From positions 6,576,001-6,640,000 of the forward strand of contig NZ_AP019308.1 in assembly GCF_003945345.1 (NCBI RefSeq): a stretch of DNA of 64,000 nt. Reading direction: 5' to 3'. How positions within the stretch are numbered: the stretch's first letter is position 1; every line of letters begins with the position of its first letter. Below, piece after piece: positions 26,263-34,030 of the stretch. The notes beneath the pieces are model-generated. The model did not search any database, was not told the DNA's origin, and saw only the letters and a program-made list of their open reading frames with translations. The DNA is from Paenibacillus baekrokdamisoli. Its GTDB lineage: Bacteria > Bacillota > Bacilli > Paenibacillales > Paenibacillaceae. Position numbers and translations under genes: made by a program.

Positions 26263-27254
26263 CCTAAGGCACCGCCCTGCTTCGCTGATCCGGAGCTGCC
26301 CCTCGGCTTGCGAGGTTTTGGTACCTTCGCAGCTGATGTGTCACTTGCTCCTACTCCTGCCTGAGTACCGTCCTGAGCAGCAGCTTCAGACGAAGCTGTC
26401 CGCACTGTATCAGCTTCTGTTGTACCGCTGCCCGTATGAGCTGCATGGGTTGCGCCAGTATCTAGACTGCCCTTTGCATCAGGTGGGAGCTTCACGGCCT
26501 CGAGGCTTGCCTGCAGTGCAGCCATGAGGTCAAGCACATTCGTGCGCTGCTGCTCCGGCGCCACTCGCACCTCTTCGCCGGCAATTTTATGTTGAATCAT
26601 ATCCATCAGACGGCTGCGGTAATCATCATTGTATTTGGCAGGCTCAAAAGGTGTAGAGAGCTGTTCGATGAGCATACGAGCCATCATCAGCTCCTTCTCA
26701 TTGACATCAACATGCTCTGGAAGTCCAGGGACCTGATCTACCGAACGGATCTCATCCGGGAAGAAAATGGTCTCCATAGCCAAGCAATCCCCGATAATGC
26801 GAATGGCGGCTAGTGAGCTTTTTGAACGAATGGATACTTTAGCAATACCGATTCGCCCGGATTGTCTCATCGCTTCAAGCAGTAAATTATAGGCATTGCC
26901 ACCTGCTTGATCAGGTGAGAGGTAGTAGGTTTTCTGAAAATAAATCGGATCAATTTCTTCTAACGCTACAAAATCCAAAATTTTAATCGTTTTTGTCACA
27001 TCATCAGACAGCTGCTCGAGCTCATCCTTCTCGAACAAGACATAGTGACCCTTTTCATACTCATATCCTTTTACAATTGCATCCCAGTCCACTTCAACCT
27101 CACAGGTTGGACATTTGCGAATATAAGAGATATTGCTTCCGCATTCTCGGTGAATCAGCTTCATGGAGATATCCTTATCCTCCGTAGCCGAGAACATTTT
27201 TACTGGTACATGCACGAGACCAAAGCTGATGGCCCCTTTCCAAACCGTATGCAT
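26259..27254 (-). CDS. ku: Ku protein for non-homologous end joining
   Basis: 331 residues. It begins MHTVWKGAISFGLVHVPVKM, the hallmark Ku N-terminus, and carries HRECGSNISYIRKCPTC (~33), a Cys-rich hairpin of bacterial Ku. The conserved core runs to about residue 245. The C-terminal ~80 residues are low-complexity, rich in Ala, Thr and Gly and ending in a basic patch PKPRKPRGSSGSAKQ, as in Ku proteins with a DNA-binding tail. ATG 27254 has AGGGGG 7 nt upstream; the frame reaches 27290 without an SD. First gene of the ku-ligase-polymerase operon. Confidence 0.93.
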   Translation of the reverse strand: MHTVWKGAISFGLVHVPVKMFSATEDKDISMKLIHRECGSNISYIRKCPTCEVEVDWDAIVKGYEYEKGHYVLFEKDELEQLSDDVTKTIKILDFVALEEIDPIYFQKTYYLSPDQAGGNAYNLLLEAMRQSGRIGIAKVSIRSKSSLAAIRIIGDCLAMETIFFPDEIRSVDQVPGLPEHVDVNEKELMMARMLIEQLSTPFEPAKYNDDYRSRLMDMIQHKIAGEEVRVAPEQQRTNVLDLMAALQASLEAVKLPPDAKGSLDTGATHAAHTGSGTTEADTVRTASSEAAAQDGTQAGVGASDTSAAKVPKPRKPRGSSGSAKQGGALG

Positions 27255-27323
27255 ATCGTTTCCCCCTATCTTAATTACGAAAAGCATCATGTTAACAGGC
27301 TATGATTACAGTGTTCCCAGAAT

Positions 27324-27353
27324 GCATGAAACGCAATCTAATCGGGTATATTT
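27324..27353 (+). promoter_or_regulatory. Forespore-type (sigma-F/G-like) promoter candidate
   Basis: GCATG (27324-27328), 15 nt, then GGGTATATTT (27344-27353) fits the sigma-F/sigma-G style GywTA-N15-GGnnAnAnTw pattern. It points toward the acidic small protein and sspH, which is the expected control for a spore protein. Confidence 0.4.
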
Positions 27354-27394
27354 TCGTAAAGGAAGGCCATCTGAGAACGTAAGGAGGGATTTGC

Positions 27395-27622
27395 GTGACT
27401 GAAGCAGGTAATTCCCCGACTGGGACGAATAACGACTTGAAGCATGAGGGCCGTGAAAATTATTTCCTGGATATCGACCGGATGGTGAATGAAGGACTCG
27501 GCGGTGGACAAGTAACGCTGCACAACGGATTAGTAGCGGAATCGACAACAGATACGATGGAAATGAAGCAGGAGCAGGAACTGGAGCAGGAGCAGGAGCA
27601 GGAGTTGGAAAGCGGGGAATAG
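27395..27622 (+). CDS. Small acidic protein with Glu/Gln repeat tail (unrecognised)
   Basis: 75 residues, GTG start with AAGGAGG 7 nt upstream. The N-terminal 50 residues contain a compact segment FLDIDRMVNEGLGGGQVTLH that looks conserved rather than random. The tail MEMKQEQELEQEQEQELESG is a charged low-complexity repeat produced by tandem GGAGCA units in the DNA. It lies between the divergent ku operon and sspH, behind a forespore-like promoter, so a role in the spore is plausible. I recognise no family. Confidence 0.65.
   Translation: MTEAGNSPTGTNNDLKHEGRENYFLDIDRMVNEGLGGGQVTLHNGLVAESTTDTMEMKQEQELEQEQEQELESGE
27568..27604 (+). repeat. GGAGCA hexamer microsatellite within a gene
   Basis: Imperfect tandem copies of GGAGCA/GGAACT encode the alternating Gln-Glu tail of the small acidic protein. 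Its copy number should vary between strains by slippage without breaking the frame. Confidence 0.6.
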
Positions 27623-27659
27623 TAAGGCGAGATTTATTCGAAAGGAGCGGCAATAACAG

Positions 27660-27842
27660 ATGAAGACGGAGCGCGCCCAACAAATCTATCAGTCCAAGGA
27701 CACCTTCTCGGTACGTTTGGAGGGCAAGGCGGTGTGGATTGAGAATGTCGATGAAGCCAATGGAATGGCAACTGTGCAAATCGAATCCAACCCTCTTAAC
27801 ACAATGACAGTTTCTGTAGATCGATTGGACGAAAAGGACTAG
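27660..27842 (+). CDS. sspH: H-type small acid-soluble spore protein
   Basis: 60 residues. KTERAQQIYQSKDTFSVRLE, AVWIENVDEANGMATVQI and the C-terminal VSVDRLDE match the SspH family of minor small acid-soluble spore proteins made in the forespore under sigma-G. AAAGGAGCGG precedes ATG 27660. It lies 37 nt after the acidic protein gene and is probably on the same forespore transcript. A terminator follows after 15 nt. Confidence 0.85.
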   Translation: MKTERAQQIYQSKDTFSVRLEGKAVWIENVDEANGMATVQIESNPLNTMTVSVDRLDEKD

Positions 27843-27856
27843 CTTGATGAAATAAG

Positions 27857-27902
27857 AAAAGCTCTCAATCACACGGGAAATCGTGGGATGGGGAGCTTTT
27901 TG
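27857..27902 (+). terminator. Terminator after sspH
   Basis: AAAAGCTC pairs with GGAGCTTTT around an inner CAC/GTG stem, followed by T residues. Confidence 0.75.
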
Positions 27903-28048
27903 TTTGATGGAAGAAGAGGCGGTTAAATAGAAGGTTAACAAAAGGGAAATAAGGGAGATGGTCTTAGCTCGATTCGTATTTTCGATGTTCTAATGGTGAT
28001 GATCGTGAGAATAAGAATAAGTATCTTTCCTATAAGTTATGGACTCTT

Positions 28049-28077
28049 GCCCAAGCGGGAAAAGCTTGGGCTATTTT
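28049..28077 (+). terminator. Second hairpin in the sspH-yitT gap
   Basis: GCCCAAGC and GCTTGGGC with a 7-nt loop, then TATTTT. The 410-nt gap between the sspH terminator and the yitT-like start otherwise shows only AT-rich sequence and the promoter near 28262. Confidence 0.55.
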
Positions 28078-28238
28078 GGTGCGTTTACGTGTATAATAAG
28101 GGAAGTTAGGTTAATTTAAAAGAGTGTTGCTATAAAGAAGATAGTGACTTTATCGTACTGCATTACTAAAATCTATCATTGAAAACAGACGATAAATACA
28201 TGTAATAACTAATAAATGAAGATAAACTATCCTTATTC

Positions 28239-28267
28239 TTTAAATTCGGGCTAAAATGAGGTATAAT
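28239..28267 (+). promoter_or_regulatory. Promoter of the yitT-like gene
   Basis: TTTAAA (28239-28244), a 17-nt spacer and the perfect TATAAT (28262-28267). The start codon is 45 nt downstream. Confidence 0.5.
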
Positions 28268-28311
28268 GGTTGTAGAAGCGGGAATTTAGTCTAAGCTTCA
28301 TGGGGGTAGAT

Positions 28312-29178
28312 ATGGCGAAACAGCACTATAAGTTAACAAAGCTTGAGCTGCTGCTGCGGATCTTATTTATTACGATCGGTGCGGCGCTCGTATCCGTTGC
28401 TCTTGAGATTTTCCTCGTACCAAACAACATTATTGATGGTGGAGTCGTCGGGATATCGATTATTATTGCGCATCTGACGGGCTTGCCGCTAGGGTTGTTT
28501 CTATTCATACTTAACATTCCTTTTCTTATTATCGGTTACAAGCAGATTGGTAAGACGTTTGCTTTATCAACGTTGTATGGTGTTACCGTTATGTCGATCG
28601 GAACGCAGCTGCTGCATCCAGTCCAAGCAATAACAAACAGTAATTTTCTGGCACCTGTTGTTGGTGGCGTTATTCTTGGTATAGGTGTTGGTCTTGTTAT
28701 CCGGTTCGGAGGATCCCTTGACGGAACCGAAATCATTGCTATCTTATTCAGTAAAAAGCTGCCGTTCTCGGTAGGAGAAGTAGTCATGTTCTTCAATCTC
28801 TTCATACTTGGCAGTGCAGGCTTTGTCTTTTCTTGGGATAGTGCGATGTACTCGCTGATCGCTTACTACATAGCGTTCAAGGTTATTGATATGGTACTTG
28901 AAGGGTTCGATGAATCCAAAGCGGTATGGATCATTAGCGAAGATGCCAAGGAAGTTGGCGATGCGATTATGAGCCGGCTTGGTCGGGGTGTAACGTATCT
29001 TCATGGTGAAGGTGGCTTTACAGGCGGAACGAAACGTGTCATCTTCTGTGTAATCACACGTCTCGAGGAAGCCAAAATGAAGTCGATCGTTCAGGAGCAT
29101 GACCCTGCAGCGTTTCTGGCTGTTGGCAACATCCATGATGTCAAAGGCGGACGTTTCAAGAAACGTGACATTCACTAG
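28312..29178 (+). CDS. YitT-family membrane protein (DUF161/DUF2179)
   Basis: 288 residues. Five or six hydrophobic helices occupy ~10-175, with FLVPNNIIDGGVVGISIIIA near the N-terminus and GGSLDGTEIIA (~125) typical of the family. A cytoplasmic DUF2179 domain ends the protein (~195-288: GRGVTYLHGEGGFTGG and HDPAAFLAVGNIHDVKG). GGGGG lies 5 nt before ATG 28312; the frame opens at 28300 but that codon has no SD. Function is not established. A strong terminator follows. Confidence 0.87.
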   Translation: MAKQHYKLTKLELLLRILFITIGAALVSVALEIFLVPNNIIDGGVVGISIIIAHLTGLPLGLFLFILNIPFLIIGYKQIGKTFALSTLYGVTVMSIGTQLLHPVQAITNSNFLAPVVGGVILGIGVGLVIRFGGSLDGTEIIAILFSKKLPFSVGEVVMFFNLFILGSAGFVFSWDSAMYSLIAYYIAFKVIDMVLEGFDESKAVWIISEDAKEVGDAIMSRLGRGVTYLHGEGGFTGGTKRVIFCVITRLEEAKMKSIVQEHDPAAFLAVGNIHDVKGGRFKKRDIH

Positions 29179-29216
29179 GGAGTGGAGTTTGGAGCCGCAT
29201 TAGAGTATGGAGCGAT

Positions 29217-29258
29217 ACGGGCAAGACCGCACATTTCCTGTGCAGTCTTGCCCGTTTT
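29217..29258 (+). terminator. Terminator after the yitT-like gene
   Basis: ACGGGCAAGAC-GCACA pairs with TGTGC-GTCTTGCCCGT (16 pairs, one mismatch), followed by TTTG. A long, very stable stem. Confidence 0.88.
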
Positions 29259-29259
29259 G

Positions 29260-29288
29260 TTGCGGGGTGGAACAGTGACCGATATAAT
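29260..29288 (+). promoter_or_regulatory. Promoter of the thiL-tsaEB-rimI-tsaD operon
   Basis: TTGCGG (29260-29265), a 17-nt spacer and TATAAT (29283-29288). The leader to thiL would be about 130 nt and contains the twin repeat described next. Confidence 0.6.
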
Positions 29289-29303
29289 GAAAATAAAACC
29301 GCT

Positions 29304-29389
29304 GATTGGTTTGCGTGACCGGTAGGTTATGCAGCATTCAGCGGGCAAGATTGGTTTGCGTGACCGGTAGGTCACGCAGCATTCAGCGG
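29304..29389 (+). repeat. Twin 41-bp hairpin repeat in the thiL leader
   Basis: Two copies (29304-29344 and 29349-29389) differ at two positions. Each folds as GCGTGACC-GGTA-GGTCACGC. In copy 1 the 3' arm is GGTTATGC, and both changes keep G-U pairing in RNA. Copy 1 also has an outer stem, CCGCTGA (29299-29305) with TCAGCGG (29338-29344). The spared pairing suggests function at the RNA level, or at least recent duplication. Confidence 0.6.
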
Positions 29390-29424
29390 AGAATAAAGAT
29401 ATAGGGTCCTAGGAGGCGGTTGGT

Positions 29425-30564
29425 CTGGACGAATTCGAGAGCATCCGCCTTTGGACGGACAGCCGGCAAAGTACGGAGCGTTTAAGGGAGCAAGGCGTCG
29501 TGGTTGGAATCGGTGATGATACCGCCGTGGTGGAAGTGCCGCCTGGAGAGAGCGGCGCTTTGCAGTGGCTGCTGGCCGTCGACACGATGGTGGAGACGGT
29601 CCACTTCAATGCAGCGACGATGGCGGAAGCCGATGTCGGCTGGAAGTCGCTTGCCGCGAACGTGAGTGATATCGCGGCAATGGGTGGTGTGCCGCGGCAC
29701 GCGCTCGTCTCTGTGAGCGTGCCGCAGGCTTGGGAGCCGGCTAGGATGCGCCGGCTCTATGATGGGTTGTACGCATGCGCCGAGCATTACGGCGTTGCGA
29801 TTGTTGGCGGTGATACGACATCGTCGCCGCTGCACTTGGTTGTGGCCGTGACGGTGATGGGTACCGTCGAGGCTGGCAAGGCCATACGCCGGGCGGGCGC
29901 GCAGCCCGGCGATGCCGTATTCGTGACCGGCCCGCTCGGCATGGCCGCGGCCGGTCTGCACTGGCTGCTCGCCGCCGCGGCCAATGGGTCAGCGGCGGCA
30001 TCGCCGCAGCAAGCTGGCGGCGCGGCAAGCTCGCCGCCGCCATGCGTGCCGCTAGCCGCGGCGGAGGCCGCCGGAACGGCGGCGCTGGTGCAGGCGCACC
30101 GCCGCCCGGCACCCTCCGTGCGCGCGGCGCGGATGCTTGCCGCGCGCGGCACAGTTACGTCGCTGAATGACGTCAGCGACGGCCTCGCAAGCGAGGCATG
30201 GGAGATCGCCGAAGCATCTGGCGTCTCCCTCGCGCTGCGCGAATCGCAGCTTCCGCGCAGCGGCAGCCTAGCCGCCTACGCGCACCGCGTCCAAGTGGAG
30301 CCGCTCGAGTGGATGCTCTACGGCGGCGAAGACTACGTCCTGCTAGGCACGATCACGCCTAGCGACGCACTAGCTGCCAAAGCGGAGCTAGCCGCTGCTG
30401 GTCTGCCGATGTTCATCATCGGCGAAGTCAGCGCTGGCCCCGCAGGGGTTACACTTATCCGCGACGCGGAGCCTCAGAAGAGGCGCGTCGGCGTAGGTCA
30501 GTTCACTACTGAACATCCGCGCGAGCCGATCGCTAAGCGTGGTTATAACCATTTTGCACAATAA
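29425..30564 (+). CDS. thiL: Thiamine-monophosphate kinase
   Basis: 379 residues, converting thiamine phosphate to thiamine pyrophosphate. The start is an unusual CTG at 29425: AGGAGG (29411-29416) lies 8 nt upstream, the frame begins LDEFESIRLW (the usual ThiL N-terminus is MDEFE-like), and a stop closes the frame at 29410. A GTG at 29500 would drop 25 residues that belong to the family. Motifs: GIGDDTAVV (~27), LAANVSDIAAMGG (~75), GGDTTSSP (~129) and LNDVSDGLASE (~247). A 40-residue Ala/Pro-rich insert (~175-225) is very GC-rich. First gene of the t6A operon. Confidence 0.88.
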   Translation: MDEFESIRLWTDSRQSTERLREQGVVVGIGDDTAVVEVPPGESGALQWLLAVDTMVETVHFNAATMAEADVGWKSLAANVSDIAAMGGVPRHALVSVSVPQAWEPARMRRLYDGLYACAEHYGVAIVGGDTTSSPLHLVVAVTVMGTVEAGKAIRRAGAQPGDAVFVTGPLGMAAAGLHWLLAAAANGSAAASPQQAGGAASSPPPCVPLAAAEAAGTAALVQAHRRPAPSVRAARMLAARGTVTSLNDVSDGLASEAWEIAEASGVSLALRESQLPRSGSLAAYAHRVQVEPLEWMLYGGEDYVLLGTITPSDALAAKAELAAAGLPMFIIGEVSAGPAGVTLIRDAEPQKRRVGVGQFTTEHPREPIAKRGYNHFAQ

Positions 30565-30588
30565 CGCAATGAGAAGTGGTGGAAGTTT

Positions 30589-31071
30589 ATGAGTATGACA
30601 AGCCAAACCGTATGGACGGTAAAAAGTGAGCAGGACACGATACATTTAGCAGAATTACTGGCTGCCTGGGCGATGCCAGGTACGATACTTGCTCTTGATG
30701 GTGACTTGGGAGCGGGGAAGACAAGATTCTCGCAAGCCTTTGCCAAAGGAATTGGTGTGAGCGGAATCGTCAATAGTCCAACGTTTACGATTATTAAAGA
30801 ATATAACGGCGAGCGTTTGCCGCTTTATCATATGGATGTGTATCGTCTGTCGGAGCAGGAAGCGGATGAGCTGGGACTAGATGATTATTTTTATGGAGAT
30901 GGCGTGACGATTGTGGAGTGGGCCAGTCTCATAGAAGCCTTGCTTCCACCGGAGCGGCTGCAGCTGTATATCGAGCATATGGGCGGTGAGGCTCGCCGGA
31001 TCTCGATAACAGGTATGGGCGAACGCTATGCGGGATGGTGCGAACAACTAAAGGCGATGGGAGCAGGTTAA
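30589..31071 (+). CDS. tsaE: tRNA t6A synthesis ATPase TsaE
   Basis: 160 residues. The Walker A is GDLGAGKTRFSQAFAKGIG (~42), followed by SPTFTIIKEYNGERLPLYHM (~65). VTIVEWASLIEALLP near 110 carries the conserved Glu-Trp. TsaE hydrolyses ATP to recycle the TsaB-TsaD complex that makes N6-threonylcarbamoyladenosine at position 37 of ANN-decoding tRNAs. The SD region is GAAGTGGTGGAAG. The gene is 3 nt before tsaB, in the conserved order thiL-tsaE-tsaB-rimI-tsaD. Confidence 0.93.
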   Translation: MSMTSQTVWTVKSEQDTIHLAELLAAWAMPGTILALDGDLGAGKTRFSQAFAKGIGVSGIVNSPTFTIIKEYNGERLPLYHMDVYRLSEQEADELGLDDYFYGDGVTIVEWASLIEALLPPERLQLYIEHMGGEARRISITGMGERYAGWCEQLKAMGAG

Positions 31072-31074
31072 CGG

Positions 31075-31968
31075 ATGAACGAACTACAATCACAAAATAA
31101 GGTATGGACCGGACCACTCGGACCTCTAGTACTGGCGCTTGATACTTCTACGGCCTCTTTGGCTGCGGCACTCGTGCAAGGCGGGGAAACGATTGGTGAG
31201 GTGCAATCCTTGGCTGAACGCAATCACTCCGTTCATACGGTATCCATCGTCAAGGCATTGCTTGCGGATAATGGAGTCACTCCCGAGCAGCTGGACGGGA
31301 TTGCGATTGGCTGCGGACCAGGCTCCTATACGGGCATGCGGATTGCCGTATCCGTTGGGAAGACGCTTGCTTGGGCATGGGACAAGCCCCTTGTCGGCGT
31401 TTCGAGCTTGGAATCACTGGCCTACGGTGCCTGGCAGGCGGAGAACCCAGAGCCATCTCATCTTCCTTCCTTGGATGCGGCTCCTCGTCAACACTGGTTC
31501 GTACCGATTATGGATGCTCGGCGTGGGCAGGTATACACGGCTTTGTTTGCTGCATCAGCGGATGGAAGCTGGAGTCGATTGGCTAAGGATGGCATACGCC
31601 TCATGCATGATTGGGTGGACGAGCTTGCTTTGCTTACCGCTCAAGTTGATCCGGATGCAGCTCCTGCTGCCATTTGGATTGTAGGGGATTTATCTCTTCA
31701 TGAGGCGGAGGCTGATCGTTTATGGACAATCTGTTCTCGTGACCAACAACAGGACTTAGAGCTGCCGTTCGTTGATGTGCGGCAGGTTTCTTTTATCATG
31801 GAAGGACGTTCGGTCGCTGCGCTTGGGATCAAACGGTTTAAGGCTGGAGAGAGCGACGATGTGCATACTTTTATTCCAAACTATACCCAGCTGACCGAAG
31901 CGGAAGTGAACCTGCGGCAGCGAACAAGCAAGGAGCTTGAAGGGAATAAGGAAGGAGCGGGCAAATAG
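31075..31968 (+). CDS. tsaB: tRNA t6A synthesis protein TsaB
   Basis: 297 residues. The N-terminal ASKHA-fold signature VLALDTSTASLAAALVQGGE begins at ~19. AERNHSVHTVSIVKALLADN and IAIGCGPGSYTGMRIAVSVG follow, the usual TsaB core. The protein is longer than E. coli TsaB owing to an insert at ~120-145 and a C-terminal tail rich in Glu and Lys. It dimerises with TsaD as scaffold. Its stop overlaps the rimI GTG start by one base. Confidence 0.92.
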   Translation: MNELQSQNKVWTGPLGPLVLALDTSTASLAAALVQGGETIGEVQSLAERNHSVHTVSIVKALLADNGVTPEQLDGIAIGCGPGSYTGMRIAVSVGKTLAWAWDKPLVGVSSLESLAYGAWQAENPEPSHLPSLDAAPRQHWFVPIMDARRGQVYTALFAASADGSWSRLAKDGIRLMHDWVDELALLTAQVDPDAAPAAIWIVGDLSLHEAEADRLWTICSRDQQQDLELPFVDVRQVSFIMEGRSVAALGIKRFKAGESDDVHTFIPNYTQLTEAEVNLRQRTSKELEGNKEGAGK

Positions 31969-32468
31969 TGACCGAAATGAATGTGGAAAAGCTGGTCTTC
32001 CGCTCCATGACCTTGTCAGACGTGCCGGAGATCGTGAACATTGAGCTTGAAGCCTTCACCTGTCCTTGGACAGAGGAGGCATTTGTGAATGAGCTGACAA
32101 ACAACCATTTTGCCCGCTATATGGTAATGGATTACGATGGTATCGTTATTGGTTATGGCGGAATGTGGACAATTATGGACGAAGCGCATGTGACCAACAT
32201 AGCGGTTCGTGAGAATTATCGCGGCCGTGGTCTCGGTGAAAAAATGCTCATTGAGCTTCAGAAGCTGGCTGTCTTCTGCGGATCAGCGCGTATGACCTTA
32301 GAGGTTCGTGTCAGCAATCTGATCGCGCAGCGTCTTTATCGCAAGCTCGGCTTCGAGCCAGCGGGTGTAAGGCCCGCTTATTATTCGGATAATCTTGAGG
32401 ATGCCCTCATTATGTGGGCTGAGCTTTCCTTAGCAGACGGAGTGGAGCAAGAGCATGATATCAAATGA
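31968..32468 (+). CDS. rimI: Ribosomal protein S18-alanine N-acetyltransferase RimI
   Basis: 166 residues, GTG start. GNAT motifs: the acetyl-CoA loop RENYRGRGLGEKMLIELQ (~82), EVRVSNLIAQRLYRKLGFEP (~110) and YYSDNLEDALIMWAEL at the end, all typical of RimI. It acetylates the N-terminus of ribosomal protein S18. It overlaps tsaD by 14 nt and tsaB by 1 nt, so the four genes are translationally coupled. Confidence 0.9.
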   Translation: MTEMNVEKLVFRSMTLSDVPEIVNIELEAFTCPWTEEAFVNELTNNHFARYMVMDYDGIVIGYGGMWTIMDEAHVTNIAVRENYRGRGLGEKMLIELQKLAVFCGSARMTLEVRVSNLIAQRLYRKLGFEPAGVRPAYYSDNLEDALIMWAELSLADGVEQEHDIK

Positions 32469-33483
32469 ACTTATACTAGCGATTGAGACTAGCTGTGATG
32501 AAACCGCGGTCGCGGTCATTCGCGGTGGCAAAGAAATCGTAACGAACATCATCTCAAGCCAAATCGAGACGCATGAAAGATACGGCGGTGTCGTGCCAGA
32601 GATCGCATCGCGTCAGCATGTGGAATCCATTACCCTTATTATGGAGCAGGCGATAAGAGAAGCAGGAATCAATTTCCGAGATCTGTCTGCTATTGCGGTT
32701 ACGCAAGGCCCAGGCTTGGTCGGATCGCTGCTGGTAGGTATCGTAGCTGCCAAAAGTCTTGCCATGGCACTCGATCTACCCCTGATCGGAACGCATCATA
32801 TCGCAGGACATATCTATGCCAATCAGCTTGTTCATGAGCTGGTATATCCTTGTATTGCACTTGTAGCTTCCGGGGGACATACCGAGCTTGTCGTGCTGGA
32901 GAGCGAGGGTGTATTTCGAATTATCGGGCGCACGCGCGATGATGCAGTTGGGGAAGCCTACGACAAAGTAGCGCGGACGCTTAATTTCCCTTACCCTGGC
33001 GGGCCTCATATTGATAAGCTGGCGCAGAGCTCTGAGGAAGAGATCGTAATGCCTCGTGCTTGGCTCGATGCCAATTCCTATGATTTCAGTTTTAGCGGTT
33101 TGAAGTCGGCTGTCCTAGCGGCGATTAATTCTGCCAAAATGAAAGGTGAAACGCCAAGGCAAGCCGCTTTGGCTCGCGGTTTTCAAGCTTCGGTCATTGA
33201 CGTGCTGGTGACAAAAGCGCTCCGCGCCGTTCGAGCAGAAGGCGCCAAGCAGCTGCTGCTATGCGGAGGCGTTGCGGCAAACGGCGGACTTCGCGCGGCA
33301 CTGACGGATCGCTGCGCAGCAGAAGGTGTGCCGCTGCTTATCCCTCCGCTAGTGCTCTGCACAGATAATGCCGCAATGATCGGCGCAGCCGCGCACTTGA
33401 AGTATAAGCGAGGCGAGTTTACATCGCTTGATATGAAAGCTGAACCGGGATTATCGCTTGAAGAGTGGTCGGTTCGAAGCTAG
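32455..33483 (+). CDS. tsaD: tRNA t6A threonylcarbamoyltransferase TsaD (Gcp)
   Basis: 342 residues. The N-terminus LAIETSCDETAVAVIRGGKE and the metal-binding histidines in ASRQHVESI and IGTHHIAGHIYAN (~110) are intact. GLVGSLLVGIVAAKSLA, ASGGHTELV (~140) and LLCGGVAANGGLRAAL (~267) complete the catalytic ASKHA fold. It transfers the threonylcarbamoyl group to A37. The last gene of the operon; a terminator follows within 20 nt. In B. subtilis gcp is directly followed by the ABC-F gene ydiF; here 7 kb of accessory DNA separates them. Confidence 0.94.
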   Translation: MISNELILAIETSCDETAVAVIRGGKEIVTNIISSQIETHERYGGVVPEIASRQHVESITLIMEQAIREAGINFRDLSAIAVTQGPGLVGSLLVGIVAAKSLAMALDLPLIGTHHIAGHIYANQLVHELVYPCIALVASGGHTELVVLESEGVFRIIGRTRDDAVGEAYDKVARTLNFPYPGGPHIDKLAQSSEEEIVMPRAWLDANSYDFSFSGLKSAVLAAINSAKMKGETPRQAALARGFQASVIDVLVTKALRAVRAEGAKQLLLCGGVAANGGLRAALTDRCAAEGVPLLIPPLVLCTDNAAMIGAAAHLKYKRGEFTSLDMKAEPGLSLEEWSVRS

Positions 33484-33498
33484 CTTTCCAACACATAC

Positions 33499-33544
33499 GG
33501 GGCTATCCAAAAAGTCGGAAACGACTTGAAGGAATGCCCCTTTT
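33499..33544 (+). terminator. Terminator of the thiL-tsaD operon
   Basis: GGGGC (33499) pairs with GCCCC (33536), with the inner stem AAGTCG/CGACTT and loop GAAA, followed by TTTT. Confidence 0.7.
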
Positions 33545-33736
33545 CCTTTTCTAACTGGCTGTACAGCTTAATCAACGCCACATTTCCAAATGCATCCGCG
33601 ACAAACTGCCTAATTCAAAGCACGGCAGCTGGAGGCGAATCCAAAGTTTGATAAAATGGCTAAAGACCGGTTAAGCTTTTTTCAACTCCTACATTTTTTG
33701 TATATCTAATTTCTTGCAAGATTACATTCTATTACT

Positions 33737-33962
33737 GGCTCTAAATCATAATGAGTTCTTGCCATCACGAAGTACCCAGCGAAGCGGACGGAATCGTTCT
33801 GAAGAAGCGAAAGCGTTCGCCTTTGTCTCCTTATTTCTACCCCTAAGGGATAGAATCAAGAAATAGGGAGACAACAGCGACCCTTAAGAACGATCCGTCC
33901 GTGTAGCGGCCTTCTAGGCGCCATGCTTCGCATTTATCAAGCACTAATTTTAGTATTGAGCA
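33737..33962. mobile_element. ISL3-like MITE carrying structured module, copy B
   Basis: About 226 bp bounded by imperfect inverted repeats (GGCTCTAAATCATAATGAGT and, reversed, GCTCAATACTAAAATTAGTG). It is colinear with the copy at 39839-40062. The inner module (33784-33903) has stem 1 GGACGGAATCGTTCT/AGAACGATCCGTCC, stem 2 TTGTCTCC/GGAGACAA and the central hairpin TTCTACCCCTAAGGGATAGAA. The flanking target copies are degenerate (CTATTACT and CTAATTAT), so this insertion is older. It carries no gene. Confidence 0.7.
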
Positions 33963-33971
33963 CTAATTATA

Positions 33972-34000
33972 TTGTATTAAAATAATTTACATGTTAAAAT
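33972..34000 (+). promoter_or_regulatory. Promoter of the TetR-SMR operon
   Basis: TTGTAT (33972-33977), a 17-nt spacer and TAAAAT (33995-34000). It starts immediately outside the MITE end, within 10 nt. Confidence 0.55.
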
Positions 34001-34006
34001 AACTGA

Positions 34007-34016
34007 CGAACGTTCG
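34007..34016. promoter_or_regulatory. Palindromic TetR operator candidate
   Basis: CGAACGTTCG is a perfect palindrome at the expected transcription start, between the promoter and the SD of the TetR gene; this suits autorepression. Confidence 0.5.
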
Positions 34017-34030
34017 GAAGGTGGATTCAC

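Noticed and set aside
29304..29389. Short CRISPR-like array
   Set aside because: Only two copies, 4-bp gap between them, palindromic core; does not have repeat-spacer structure.
29741..30152. Two minus-strand frames of about 120 codons opposite thiL
   Set aside because: High GC of the Ala/Pro-rich insert removes stops; products are Ala/Pro/Arg low-complexity with no SD.
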